A stretch of DNA of 64,000 nt from Toxonevra muliebris (Eukaryota; Arthropoda; Insecta; Diptera; Pallopteridae). A model generated the notes under the pieces. It saw only the letters and a program-made list of their open reading frames with translations, ran no database searches and was not told the origin of the DNA. This document shows positions 1 to 52,500 of this stretch, one piece after another. The translations under genes were made by a program, and so were the position numbers. The stretch covers positions 80,356,400 through 80,420,399 of the forward strand of contig OY829328.1 of NCBI GenBank assembly GCA_963691655.1, given 5' to 3'. How positions within the stretch are numbered: position 1 is the stretch's first letter; each line of letters opens with the position of its first letter.

Positions 1-437
1 AATTGCAATCATTCAAGGGATGGTTTTACGCATAATATTTGTTTCCTAATGTTATTCCAGTACAAGCGCAACCATCTCAACCACCGACCTTGTTGCAAAA
101 CCACATCAACAGTTTGCAAACAATATCGTTCCAGTCAAGGACTACAGCCATTATAAGCAACGAATTATTTTGTGATTTCTTGTTTTTTCGATCAATGATA
201 ACTTTATCTCGTTTGTCGATTAGGAAAGTTCAGCTGACTTTCTAGACCTCTGACTTTAAATTGACAGGCCGAGAGGAAAAGCGGGCTAAAATTTATATAA
301 AAGCTAAAGTGAAATAATTTAGTATCTCAGTGCAAGAACGGTACAAGTAATACGGTTTAGAGTGAAAATGAAACAACTTAAAAATACGAGCAAAAATAGT
401 ATAACAATTCTTTAAGAGCAAAAACAGTGATTTATTC
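1..437. other. so upstream region, no feature seen
   Basis: AT-rich sequence upstream of a SINE. I see no coding signal or clear core promoter. Confidence 0.5.
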
Positions 438-715
438 TGTAGTGGTCGCCGTAGCCTAGTGTGTAGGACTGCTACGCAGAAGTGCCCGGGTTCATATCTC
501 GGCACGCTCAAAAATCAAAAAATAGAAAATAAAAATTTTCCTACACGGCACTACCTCTTGGCTGGGAATGGCAAACCTCCTTCTCCATTCGGATTCGGCA
601 TAAAACTGTACGTCCCTTTCATTCATGTATAAATATAACTCACACAACGTAAATGAATGCGAAAAACTTGGCCTTGGCCTCCAGGCTCTGTTGTGCCATA
701 ATAGTAGTAGTAGTA
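438..715 (+). mobile_element. tRNA-derived SINE (copy A) ending in a TAG repeat
   Basis: The head carries a pol III box A-like stretch (TAGCCTAGTGTG, 452-463) and a degenerate box B (GGTTCATATCTC, 489-500). The body follows and the element ends in a short (TAG)n tail at about 702-715. A 9-bp direct repeat GATTTATTC flanks it at 429-437 and 716-724, fitting a target-site duplication. A central segment at about 556-622 resembles the SINE at 30.86 kb. The box B is damaged, so the copy is probably silent. Confidence 0.75.
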
Positions 716-1880
716 GATTTATTCCAATTTTGCTCTGAACATATTTCGTTTCAGTTTTACTCTGAACATATTTCGTTTCACTTTTGCTCTTAAGTAAAAT
801 TATTCCATTTTTTCTGAAAGTAGAAGCTATACCACTTTTCCTATCAATTCATCATCTAATCTAAGTACATTACAAGTTTTTTCACCTTTATTTTTCATAT
901 CAATTTTAAATAATTTTCATTTTCCATAATGTTTTTATTTTTTTTTTAATTTTATCGTTTCCCCAACACTGTAATTTTACTGTATCATAGATCGCAATGA
1001 TCCCAAAAATATTTCGTATCATTTTGTACGTATAAATTTTCACTACAGCTACTACGCATTTTTTGTTGTTGTTGTTGGTGATTTGAGATATTCTTGGATC
1101 TGTTTTCATTTTCATGTGTATCTGTAATGAAAATACCAACGCCAAGTTTTGTATATATATATATATTTTTTTTTTTATACGTTATACACATATATTTTCT
1201 TTCATGAAAATAGAATCATTTGGGGCAATATTATATTGCCACAAACAAATTTCGGAATATTTTTGTATCACGTAGTAGATTGGATTTTATGGTTTGACGC
1301 AATGAAAGAAAACAGTTGTTGATTTAGTTTCGGTTTTTTTTTTTTTTGTTTTTTTATTAAATACATTTTAAATAAAATTAAATATTTTTATAAATATTCA
1401 AGGTAATTCACTTTTGAATTGGACATCATCAAGTTTTTAATATTTTAACGAAATTTTTAATTTTTGAATCCTTGCACTCTGGAAAATTTCTCCATTTTAG
1501 GCAGAGGTTAGGTTTTAATTGCTAGATAATTTTAATTCTTATCACTAATAAGAATGACAATAAAAAATTTTTCAATTATCATTTTTTGCGATTTAAATTT
1601 TTTTTTTTTTTGAAATTGATACTTTTATAAAGTCTCTGTGATTTAATTGAAGAAATTCAATATAATTTTATTTAAACTATATATTAATTTATACTGGGAG
1701 GAAAGCCTAGTGATCAAAATTCGATCACACTCTATGTAGGGATAAAAATGAAATTGGAAGTTCATTTTGAGCATTTGCGTTTACAATAAAAAATATTCAG
1801 TTGCAAGTGTGTTAAAACGAGAGCCTGAGTGAGAGCGCACATTTATAGCATTCTTTTCTTCCCGCATGATCGATTGCCAA
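716..1880. other. AT-rich non-coding stretch
   Basis: Poly-A/T runs, a GTT microsatellite near 1064-1078 and a TA repeat near 1152-1166. The short open frames show no protein-like composition. Confidence 0.5.
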
Positions 1881-2427
1881 AGATTCTGTACTGTTTGAAT
1901 GTTAAATGAAAAAAAAAGCTACTCCACTGTTAAACGATTCTGTACTGTCAAACGATTCTGTACTGTCAAACGATTCTGAATGTTAAATTAAAAAACTTCT
2001 CTACTGTTAAACGAATCTGTACTGTTAAATATTTTTGAACGTTAAATAAGAAAACATCTCTACTGTTAAACTATTCTGAATATTAAACGAAGAAACTTCT
2101 CTACTGTTAAAAGATTCAGTACTGTTAAACATTTTTGAATGTTAAATGAGAAAACTTCTCTACTGTTAAACGATTCTGTACTGTTAAACATTTTTTAATA
2201 TTAAATGAGAAAACTTCTCTACTGTTAAACGATTCTGTACTGTTAAACGATTTTGTACTGTTAAACATTTTTAAATGTTAAATGAGAAAACATCTCTACT
2301 GTTAAACGATTCTGTACTGTCAAACAATTCTGAATGTTAAATAAAGAAACTTCTCTACTGTTAAAAGATTCTGTACTGTTAAACGATTTTGAATGTTGAA
2401 AGATTCTGAACTCTCTGAATGTTAAAA
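1881..2427 (+). repeat. Minisatellite with nested 18-bp and 59-bp periods
   Basis: The 18-bp monomer TACTGTTAAACGATTCTG is repeated with variants. It is organised into a higher-order unit of about 59 bp: one intact monomer, one variant with ATTTTTGA, and one with AATGAGAAAACTTCTC. Some higher-order units gain or lose one 18-bp monomer, as expected from unequal exchange. The array lies just upstream of the so exon containing the start codon. Confidence 0.9.
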
Positions 2428-2717
2428 CAAATGTTAATCTGGTCTACTTTTATTGTTGTTGTGTTGTAAGCACGCGACCTCTTACTTATTTTTACCTGCA
2501 TTTACGTCGACAGATTCTCATGAATTACGCTTCACTACTTTACCTTTCCAACAAAATATATAAGTTTCATTTGAATATGTTGACGTTTGATATAGGTAAA
2601 AAGGGAGCTAAAGTTTTTACTTAGAGTATTAATATATGTATCTTTATGTATCTACCTATAATTTTCTTTTTACAATTTTACTAATCAAACCCTTTATCTC
2701 TATTTTTCTCTTTACAG
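2428..2717. other. Probable end of the so 5'-UTR intron
   Basis: Pyrimidine-rich sequence leads to a TTTACAG acceptor at 2711-2717. Nothing else is recognisable. Confidence 0.5.
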
Positions 2718-2832
2718 AATTGCTACCAAAGAGATATCAAAAAAAAAAAATAATAAGTAAAAATATGTATTTATTTAAAAAAGTAAAAGAAATTAAAAAG
2801 TATTATTGAATAACAAAAATAAGAGTGTAAAA

Positions 2833-43089
<40,257 letters not shown>

Positions 43090-43850
43090 TTCTAGTTGGA
43101 AACGTCCGAGTGGATGGCGGCCACCACGACAGCAGCAACAGCAGCAGCGAGAACTATTCGCAGGCAGACCGAACAACAACATCACCATCACCAACAACAA
43201 CAGCATCGGGAGAATTTTTATTTTTAATAAGATATTAATTGATTGTTGGTATGGCATGCAATTCTTAAATGAAGAATTTAGAAAGGTTCATGCAACAAAT
43301 GCACGTTATTGTTTGTTTGAAGACACTCGGAACTCGGGAGAAAGAACGGTAAAACACGTCAAGAAAAAGGAGAATTACAGAGAAGGCCGACCACGCTCTC
43401 TCACTCTTTTCTATCATACTTATGTATGTGTAAAAACAATAACAAAACATATATAAAATAGTAGTAAATAGATACACTTTGAATTAGCAATATTTAAATT
43501 TAATATTTACGCAAAAATACTTAATACTTAATAAAATAGTAAACAGTTTTTACTAAATTTTTTGCATTATTATTATTATTTTTTTTTAATTAATTCAAAA
43601 ACACTCAATATCATTTTGTAAATATGCATGCAATTAAAAAGAAGCTGAATATGAAGAGAAAAAAAGTAAAATCAAATATGTGCAAAATTTTATATTTTTT
43701 TATTTTATTTAATTTTTTGTAATTTTAAGCATTGTTAAATTATGTACGTATTGTATTTTAAATTATTTAAATGTAACAGCAAATAAAATTTAAAAATAAA
43801 ATAAAAAAACAAAGTAGAAAAACAACAAATTAATAAACAAAAAATATTTT
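43090..43850 (+). other. so: so 3' UTR with candidate poly(A) signals
   Basis: The sequence after the stop continues CAG/CAA-rich to about 43210, then becomes AT-rich. Overlapping AATAAA hexamers between about 43780 and 43810 are the first dense cluster of poly(A) signals. The true end could be further downstream. Confidence 0.5.
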
Positions 43851-46800
43851 CAATTGAATTAGAAATTTATAAATACAAAGATACGGTCTATTCAGACTTC
43901 TCTGATGTTCAGCTATCCACTAGCTACATCTACACTCACCAGCAACAGCACACCCCCACCCTTTGTTACTAATATCAGGACTTTTGCAGCCCTTTTTATC
44001 TTTGAATATTTTTTTTTCGAAAATCACAATTATTTATATCGGTGTCTTTTATGTAAAAACTATTTATTTAACTCAAACTCTCTGTCTCTCTCTCTTCACA
44101 ACTGTATCTAAAAGATCCGAGCACAATTTTCCTTCCGTTGTTTTCTTTTTTTATCGATTCCACATGAGATCCAATTGATCTTATCTAAAGCATCCCTGTT
44201 ATCATGCTCTCTACTTTTTCTACATATTCCATTTCTCGTCATATTTTGGCGTTTCAACTTTTTTTTTTGCTTTTATTTTTTTATATAAATAAATTTAATA
44301 CCTACACTTGCAAAAAGAAAACGCAACACCGAGATTCTTCCATGTATTCCATGAAAACTTTTAGGTTAGAGTTAGGAACATGACATTTTGAACTGAAGAA
44401 ATAAAAATTAATAGAAAAATAAAAGAAAACATCATCTGAACGATTACTTTATACCCAAAAAAGAGACCAAAAGCATTTTCCGGAACTATTTTTTAAAACC
44501 TACAGGTATATATTTTTAAGTACCACTTTAGGTGGTTTTTGGTTTGGTGACCAGTTTAATGAATATCTGACCGCTTTTTTTAAGTTTTTCAGGACAAGAC
44601 GTTCTTGGATGCCAAAAAGGGTTTCGTTTTGTTTTCCTTCGCCTTTTCATTCGCGTTCGCGTTCATGCATTTTGTTTTTTAAGGTCATGAAATTAGAAAA
44701 ATAATTAATCATAACCCAAGCATACTCATATAAAATACTTGTTTGGCAAATATCTACAAGAAATCTATGGTAACAAAGTTGCTGTTGCTAATCTCTGTGT
44801 ACGCAGTTTCATTCCTGAATTTTAAGTCGATTAGTACTGAACTCTGATGGATCCAAAGTCAGAATTTCGAAGTTAAGCCCAACCCCTCTCACTCCCCTTA
44901 AAATCTCATAAAATTTGATCGTTGGCCATGCGAAAAAAAATCTGTAAAAGGGCACTTTCTGGATCCGCTACTAGCACTGTATAATTATGTATGTATCCTA
45001 AATAATAACTACTTAACTTCTTAAAATGTTAGCCTCAGTATGTCTGTCGTATGACTTACACAAAAGTACATACAAATGAGCTCCTTCTCCACCTGTTACC
45101 GTTCCATGCATGCACAATAAATTAATTGTCCTGATATTCACTCTATTCACTATGAAATTCAAGAAAAAAGGATACAATTCTGGAAATAGGAAATACTTAA
45201 TTCTTTTCCATGTACAAATCTCATTTTAAAATACAAAAGATTATTTTTACTTAAAAAAATAGAATGACAATGAGAAAATAAGAGATAAACCTTTTTTTTT
45301 TGCACATATTCCTATATGAATTGGCATTTTCATTCAACAATAGTTCACTTGGCAATAAATGGAAGAATGAAGAAAAGAGTAGGAGTAGGTGCTAAGAAAA
45401 TCGGTTTAAATAACGCGTGTGCCTCTTCAAAGAAAATAGAAGTAGAATAAAAATTGTTTTATTAATTTTGAAATTAGGGGAACAAATTATGGTATTATAT
45501 TTTTGTTTTTAAATCAAAAATCTTTCAGGACAACAACCTAGAAATTAGGCTGTTGTCCTGAGCCTTAGTCCAATAATGCAAATTGTATCTTCATATTCAT
45601 CTCCCATTTTCTACTTTAAGCGTGGGGCTTGGTTAAAAGATCACCAAACATCAACAATACATTTAAAAAAGAGCGATACTTTAACAGACACCGTTGGAGT
45701 TAAGTAAATTGATCGTTTGCTTGGTGACTGCTGCATTTACACAGTTTTAGGTATTCTGCCAAGATACTCCTACCTGACTTTACCTTCCGGTTTGTAGAAA
45801 AATTATAGAAATGTACCTATGTACATAATGAAACAAGAGAGATTTTAATCAGTCGCTAATCGTGACAAATTTGTACCCGATCAAGAGAGCAACACTCATT
45901 TATCTTTGGAACAACTGTTGCCAATGTGAGATCGCTCATATCGTCCACCATAGAGCACATGAGACGACACTGAGAACCGACGGGCTCATACAAATAATCA
46001 AAGGTCAAGGTGTTGACGTCAGCTCTCTCAATGCCGTCTCATGTGGTTCAAGATGCTTACGTTTGTCACCCTCTTTTAATTTCCATCATTATATTCCACC
46101 ATGTTGATGTTCGACGGTCGTTTCGATAAACATTCAAATTACCTACATATTTCATTCACATTGCAAGTGCACTTGTTAATTACATACATAATTACGATAG
46201 TAAATTTAATTTAAACTTTCCACTAAAAATTCATTAATTTTGTATAGCATTTGTTAATTAATACCTACAATTTTTAGGTAAAATATTGTGAAATGTGATA
46301 TTGTCTATAAGAGTATAATGAAAAAACAATGATAATGATTACAAAAACAAAAAAGAGCAACAACATCCAACGACAATCATTTCATCACATATTAACACTT
46401 CAATTATCTTAGTTAAAATTTTCTCATGAACGAAATATCCCCGTAAAGGTGCATACTGCCATAATCCACCACCATTGTACTATTATCAACATCATCATAG
46501 TAAGCAGAAATCTTGCAATTTGCATTGGTTGCGTTGCTATGGACCACTCCCCCTTTTGTGATGGGATAGCAACACAACTGTTGCTATGTAAAAGTGTGCG
46601 TAGCTGTTGCATACTGAAATCAATCCAATTTCACATATAAATTGGCATTGCTGGTGGGTGGTAGTGGTGGTTTGCATGCATTTGGTAAGGTTTTTTTTTT
46701 TTAATGAAATACTAGGTTGAAATTTTGATTTGAGGGTATTTTCATTCTCTTGACTGCAATTTGTGATATATGAAAATACGTTTTTTGTGACGCTTTTAAG

Positions 46801-47378
46801 TAAATCAGTCTCATCACTGACCATAATCTCATTAATTTCATCATTGTAAATTATATGCCATAGACACGTGTCCGACCAACGTTTACCTGTCGTTTTGAGT
46901 TTATGTTGTGGTTCAAATTATACAAATTATACGATAGCTAAGGCAGTTATTTTAATTTAACATGGGAAAATCGGTAATATATTTATAACAAAATCATTGT
47001 TTAAAAGTAAATGCTTTGGACTTACATACTGGATTGTTTTTTTTTAATTTAACTTGAAGCAGTTGAAAATCTCGAAAACTTTGCCAAAATACTCGAGCAA
47101 ATGAAAGCTGCAGATCCCCTTGAACTCCACGCTGTAAAGCAAGATTGTGACGCGTTTGCTTCAAGATCCGGAAGCGATTGCATTTTCACCGCTTCTCTTG
47201 ATTTTACCGGCGAATGCACTTTTATTTGTGATATGCATATCACTATCACCTCCATAATAAGGTTATAAATTAAATTACAAAATATAATACGAAATTTTAT
47301 ATTAAATCACTTTATTTTGAAAAACAAAAGAAATTGCAGACGACCCTGCAGCGAAAAAAGTAAGTAATGGCGCATGAC
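43851..47378. other. Intergenic, no gene seen
   Basis: AT-rich sequence between so and CAP-D2. It contains a strong short hairpin at 45525-45561 (listed separately). No convincing coding region on either strand. Confidence 0.45.
45525..45561 (-). other. 15-bp stem hairpin
   Basis: Arms TCAGGACAACAACCT and AGGCTGTTGTCCTGA flank a 7-base loop. The plus strand has one A-C mismatch, while minus-strand RNA would pair fully with one G-U. The surrounding sequence does not extend the stem. Confidence 0.5.
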
Positions 47379-48173
47379 CAGTGTGACCAACTTTTATTTT
47401 TCAAAATCCGCTAAAATCAAGATAAATCAATAAAACGTGTATTTTCGTTAAAAAAAAAAAATGCGCTTACTTTTTTCCTTATAAAAGTGCAAGAAAGCTC
47501 AATACATTTAAACTTTTACTCTAGTACACACACATTTGCTACTTCTAGCCAAAGAAATGTTTTGTGTTCGAACACTGAGCACCAATATAACCAGGCGCTA
47601 AGAAAGAAATTAAAACTCGCCTGTCTTTTTCTAACTACCTATTTTTTCTGCCTCTCTGAACAGCCACATATGAAAAAATAATTCGAATCTCCAAAAGCTG
47701 GCGATTCGCGAACCATGATAGCCCTCTCAGTTACCAAAAATAAGTTTCATCGTCTAAAAGTAGACCTGGCACTAATAGTGTGAGTCTCTAAAACACAGAA
47801 TTGAATACCTTTTGGTGAAATTTGTAAACCGTTTTTTTTTTACGAGCATGCGATCAATTTCCCACTGAGAAAATTGGCAACGCGGATAGCTGTCATGCGC
47901 AGCGTGGCCAACTCAGCGCGTTTTTCGCTAAATTTAGTGCTTTTTGAATATAAAAACGCGGAAAAAAGTGATTTAGCGCTCAGTTCAGAATACGCTGTAA
48001 GTTCAGAATACGTATTATCTTCGAAAAATCGAAGAAATTTTCATTGGCTAGAAGTAGCAAATGTGTGCGTGTATTAGTGTAAAAGTTTAAATGTATTGAG
48101 TTTTCTCGCATTTTTATAAGAAAGAAAATATGCGGATTTTAGCGGATTTTGAAAATAAAAGTTGGGCACACTG
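47379..48173. mobile_element. Non-autonomous element with long inverted repeats (about 140-180 bp)
   Basis: The left arm (47379-47557) and the right arm (48037-48173, inverted) begin CAGTGTGACCAACTTTTATT and CAGTGTGCCCAACTTTTATT. They continue with AAAATCCGCTAAAATC, CTCAATACATTTAAACTTTT and CATTTGCTACTTCTAGCCAA in the same order. The left arm carries an extra stretch of about 42 bp. The interior (about 480 bp) encodes no transposase and has a further partial copy of the terminus near 47906. No target duplication was found. It could be a foldback-type or hAT-like derivative. Confidence 0.8.
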
Positions 48174-49589
48174 CTTACTACCTGTTTTGCATACCTCTCA
48201 CTTTCAGACAAGCGTTTATGCTTGCGCCATTGTGAAATGCCACTAACACCGATAACGATTCGCCAAATTTTATTTGGCACTGCTATCAAAATCTGCTGAT
48301 TGGAAATGTGTGGCATCACCGTTCGCGATTTCCCAAATTTCAGTCGCCACAAATGTCAAAATCTAGTAAAGGAAATTTTTTAGTGATAAGTGGGTGAATT
48401 TGGTAAAGTTTTTGTTAAAAAAATAATTATTCTCAAGAAATTCAAATAAAAAAATACTGCATATAACCTAAACAACCAAGAAAAGGTAAGAATAAAATTA
48501 TTATTAGCATTATCGAACTCTTATGTGGTCAAAGCGATGGGAACTTTTGAGTCGAGTAAGAGCAACAATATGGGACCGATTGAGGTTGGAACTAAATTCA
48601 ATAGGACCATCAGTACGCGAAGGAAAACGGAGGCACATATTATGAGTATTAGTATTCGATCTACAAATTATCGGTCTATATTTCTTTAAAGATGACGATG
48701 GCAGCAATGTTATCGTCAAAAGCGCTCGTTATCGTTCAATGATTTCAAGCTTTTTTTGTACTTTTTAATTAAAAACCAAACGCTTAACAAATCACTTTAT
48801 ATAGATAAATGTATAGACAGATATGCACTGTTTAGACACCCTTCCCCAATCTCAGCCATTAATATAGTTTCTCCAGAAAAACCCAGTGCCCAACGCAGAA
48901 AATTAAAATTCAGTTGTTTTCGTATTCATTTGACCGGCCATTTCTTATATAAGTAATTCAATAGCTTTTTCTAATACAAAAAACCTCTGTTTTTCATTTG
49001 AAAATCCCTAAACTTATCTGCATTCAAATTTTTCTATTTGAACTCTCCAAAAATACACTTCGAATTTGGCAAAATCATGTAGACCGTGAGCGAGAACACT
49101 AACAATTTTATTGTTAGTATAATATTAACTAAAGTATGGCATATGCCAGGTTAAGTGCTACAACCGATAATCGCTCTCAGCCATCTCTAAGCGGTCCATT
49201 TGGTAAGAGATTAAATCGTAGACCTTCCTCTCAAATGCATTCACAACAACCTCTTATCGTTGGCTGCTAGTGATGTTACTAAGCCATACAATAGAACAGG
49301 AAGTACCACCTATTGACAAGAGCTATTCAAAAACCGGTGGATCTACTTGTTGAGACTCTCCATCATGAGAACAGGCACAACGATTAATGACACGACACAT
49401 CGTTCTAATATCCTGTGTAAAATTTTCTAACAAAAGCAAGAAATTTATTAACCACGTACATGTTAAATTTAAATATTTATAATTACATATTAATACATAA
49501 AAATATAATTATACGAATATGCTACTAAAGTCAAGTGTGTGTGTGTGTATAAATAAATTAAGAAATGCGTTTATCATTGACTACTGCTG
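48174..49589. other. Intergenic, with a possible orphan 5' exon and CAP-D2 3' end
   Basis: At 48250-48370 a segment of about 55 bp appears twice in diverged form (CAAATTT..CAAAATCT). AAAAG|GTAAGA at 48486 resembles a plus-strand splice donor, but I see no matching coding exon. Minus-strand AATAAA at 49444-49449 is a candidate CAP-D2 poly(A) signal. Confidence 0.35.
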
Positions 49590-52500
49590 CTACTTGCGAT
49601 TCCCTCGGCCACGTTTCCGTTGCGGCACCTCAGGCCCTTCATCCGAACTTGCCGATTCTTCGATTACCTTACTCCGTGCACTGGAGCGTGTTTTATTTAC
49701 AGCAGTAGCTGAGACGGTGGCTGTTTTGCTGGATTGCAGTTTAGATTGAGCGGCTGCTACTGTTTTACCTTTACTCTTTGCTATCTGCTGTTTTCTATTT
49801 CGTGACGGTGCATCAGATTCCTCTGATGAGCTCGATTCGCTGGGAGCATTCTTCTTACGCTGTTGTGTTTGCTTCTTCTTCGTTGGCTCCTCCGCTTCAC
49901 TTTCGCTTTCACTTGATTCATCTGAAGATTGATAACGACCACCACCACGTTTACCACCGCGTCTGCGCTGCGCTGCATGTCGCTGCTTTGATTGTGTTCT
50001 TGGTGGATTTGAATCTTTTCTACCCGATATTGAATTACTATCTCCCGCCGCATTTGGATCATTCACTTCCAAACATTCATTGATACGTGTCTCCAGCTCC
50101 ATGATGACAGCCTTCAATTCTGGTTTTGCCAATTTCGAAGTATTACTAATAATAAGCCTAAACGACTGCAAGACTTCATCGATTTGTACTTTATCTTTGT
50201 AGTGTTGTATGCTATCGATAAGTTTCTTGATAGTACGCTCATTATACGAGAGTAAACTCAGACAGTAGGCAATATCGCGCCATTGACGCTCTTCACGCGC
50301 TAACGGGAAACGTAGACACAACTTTTCTACCAGCGTTTCCACTTGTCGATCCTTCTGTATGAGCCCCAGTATATAACGCATAATTATGCGATATTTCTCT
50401 TCTTCCAAATTCAAATTAGCATCGCTCAATTTTGATATGATATCGGGCAGTACATTATAAAGTATATTCGATTTGTTGGCAATTTCCCTAAAGAATTGCT
50501 GTGTTATATTTTTAATGTCATCATCGGCATCGACAATGCACATTGCCAAATCGGCAATCTGCCCTTTAACGCGTATCATCTCATGTAAAATCAAATGTGA
50601 TAGCATTTTGACGGCAGTCAAACGCAATTCCGTGTTTTCTTCGTGCAGCGTAGAATAGAAATGCCCCGTCCACGGTTCAATTATATTGGGAAAACGGAAT
50701 GTTAAATCTGATAGGCCAATTACAATATTACATTTGATTTTAATGTTTTTCGTATGATTCAATATATTCATGAGAAAAGGCATTTGCGTCTCACAAAATC
50801 GTGACGACACACACATGAATCGTATGAGCGTGAGTGTGGCAGCTTGCTGCAATGATTGATCACGATATTTGGCAGGATATTTACAGATTTCCATGATATA
50901 CGGAAAGATTTTAGCTAGCAGCGATTTATCATCATACAGTAGGACATCTTCACAAATATGATTAATTAGCTCGGCTATGTTATCCTCGGCAGTAGCTCCA
51001 ACTAAGTCCTCATCAGGCTAGAATTGATTTAAAGAGAAGGGGAAGAAATGAATGAATCGGTTACTAGATGTAGATGTACAAGTAACAGTGCCTTTAATTG
51101 TATCAGAAAACAAACCCCTGTGCTACAAATACAGGTGAATTAAGTATATAAATGTATTCCTCATCTTAGACAATTTAATTCTTTGTTGGCATGCAATCAC
51201 GCCATAAATGCAGATAGGCACTACCATAATCATATACACTCACTTTAGGATATATGAAATGAAACTTCAGGTTTTTTCTTCTGGACTTCTGCTCACCATG
51301 ATTAACATACATGTTGTTTTTAAGAGGAGCTTTGAATATAGTGCTCTAGACATTTGATTAACTATTTAATGCCAATAAGTATAATGGGCTCTATATGAGA
51401 AGGTTTTCTCTCCCTAATGGAGATTGTAAGTAATGTGGTTATCTTTTATGCATTTGTATTTAAATGTACTAAGTTACACCCTCCTCCCCCTCTTTTCTTC
51501 CTATCTTTTAGGAGTTCTACAGTTTCATTAATATCCAAACTTTACTTTGTACTTACTTCTTGTTGCGGCTCAGCCGCGGAACCCGACAAACGCTTCAGCG
51601 ATTCTGTTGCCGACATATTCAAATTTCCAGTTTTCCGCCGATTATGATTAAAAGCGTTTTTCTTTTTTTTCTTTTCTTCGCATTCTGTTAATTCCTGACG
51701 ATATTTCATATTATTATAAACATCAATATCAAGAAAAATCATCTCTTTTAATGTCATATAACCAATAGTATAAAGAAATCGTGTCACCAAAAACACAGGC
51801 ATACGTAATTGTACACCACTATCAGCTGCAGTAGCAGATGCACTGGCAGTCGCTGGCTGACTATCAGGTATTGGCTGCGAGAATGGTGTCTCAAGGATTA
51901 GTGCCTGTTGCGATGCTGTAATTTCATCGACTATTTTCTCTGAATAATCACGAAATTTTTTCATCAATTCAAAGATGATTTGCTCACAGATGTTATCAGG
52001 CGTTTGACACATATGATAGAGGAATTCCAATGTACGCATTGTCAATTTATCAAAATCAGGTATATTCGGATGTGAGAAAAAACTTTGAAAATAACTAATA
52101 ACTTTTAGCACTAGTGCTGAATTAGCATCGTAACGTTTATAAAATTTAGAGCTCATGCTGGAATCGATGGAATTGAGCAGAAATTCAAGACAGCTACTAA
52201 AGATGCGTGGATCACTTCTAGCACGTTCGCCCAAACCAATAGTTTCGATAACATTTATATTAGCCGAAGCAATTGTTGATTTTGCCTGTGAGGCCATAAT
52301 AAGCAATTGCAAAGCCAAACGTGATTCATTATCGTTAGTGCCTTCCAATTTTAAGGTGAAACGTTCGAAAAGTACTTGTATAATTAAAGCATCAATATCA
52401 TCGGTTGATACCCATTCACTCATTAAACACTCCATGGCGGTGTAGTGACCATATTCAAGTTCTTCAAGGAAACGTGTTAGATTTTGTACTACTTTGATGG

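Noticed and set aside
1881..2427. CRISPR array
   Set aside because: The repeats are contiguous without unique spacers, and the genome is eukaryotic. It is a minisatellite.
2806..2832. Upstream extension of the So protein
   Set aside because: The frame is open but the only upstream start would be TTG. The ATG at 2833 gives the known So N-terminus.
49130..49390. Plus-strand coding relic opening MAYARLSATTDNRSQPSLSG
   Set aside because: It is broken by stops and not recognisable as a known protein or element.
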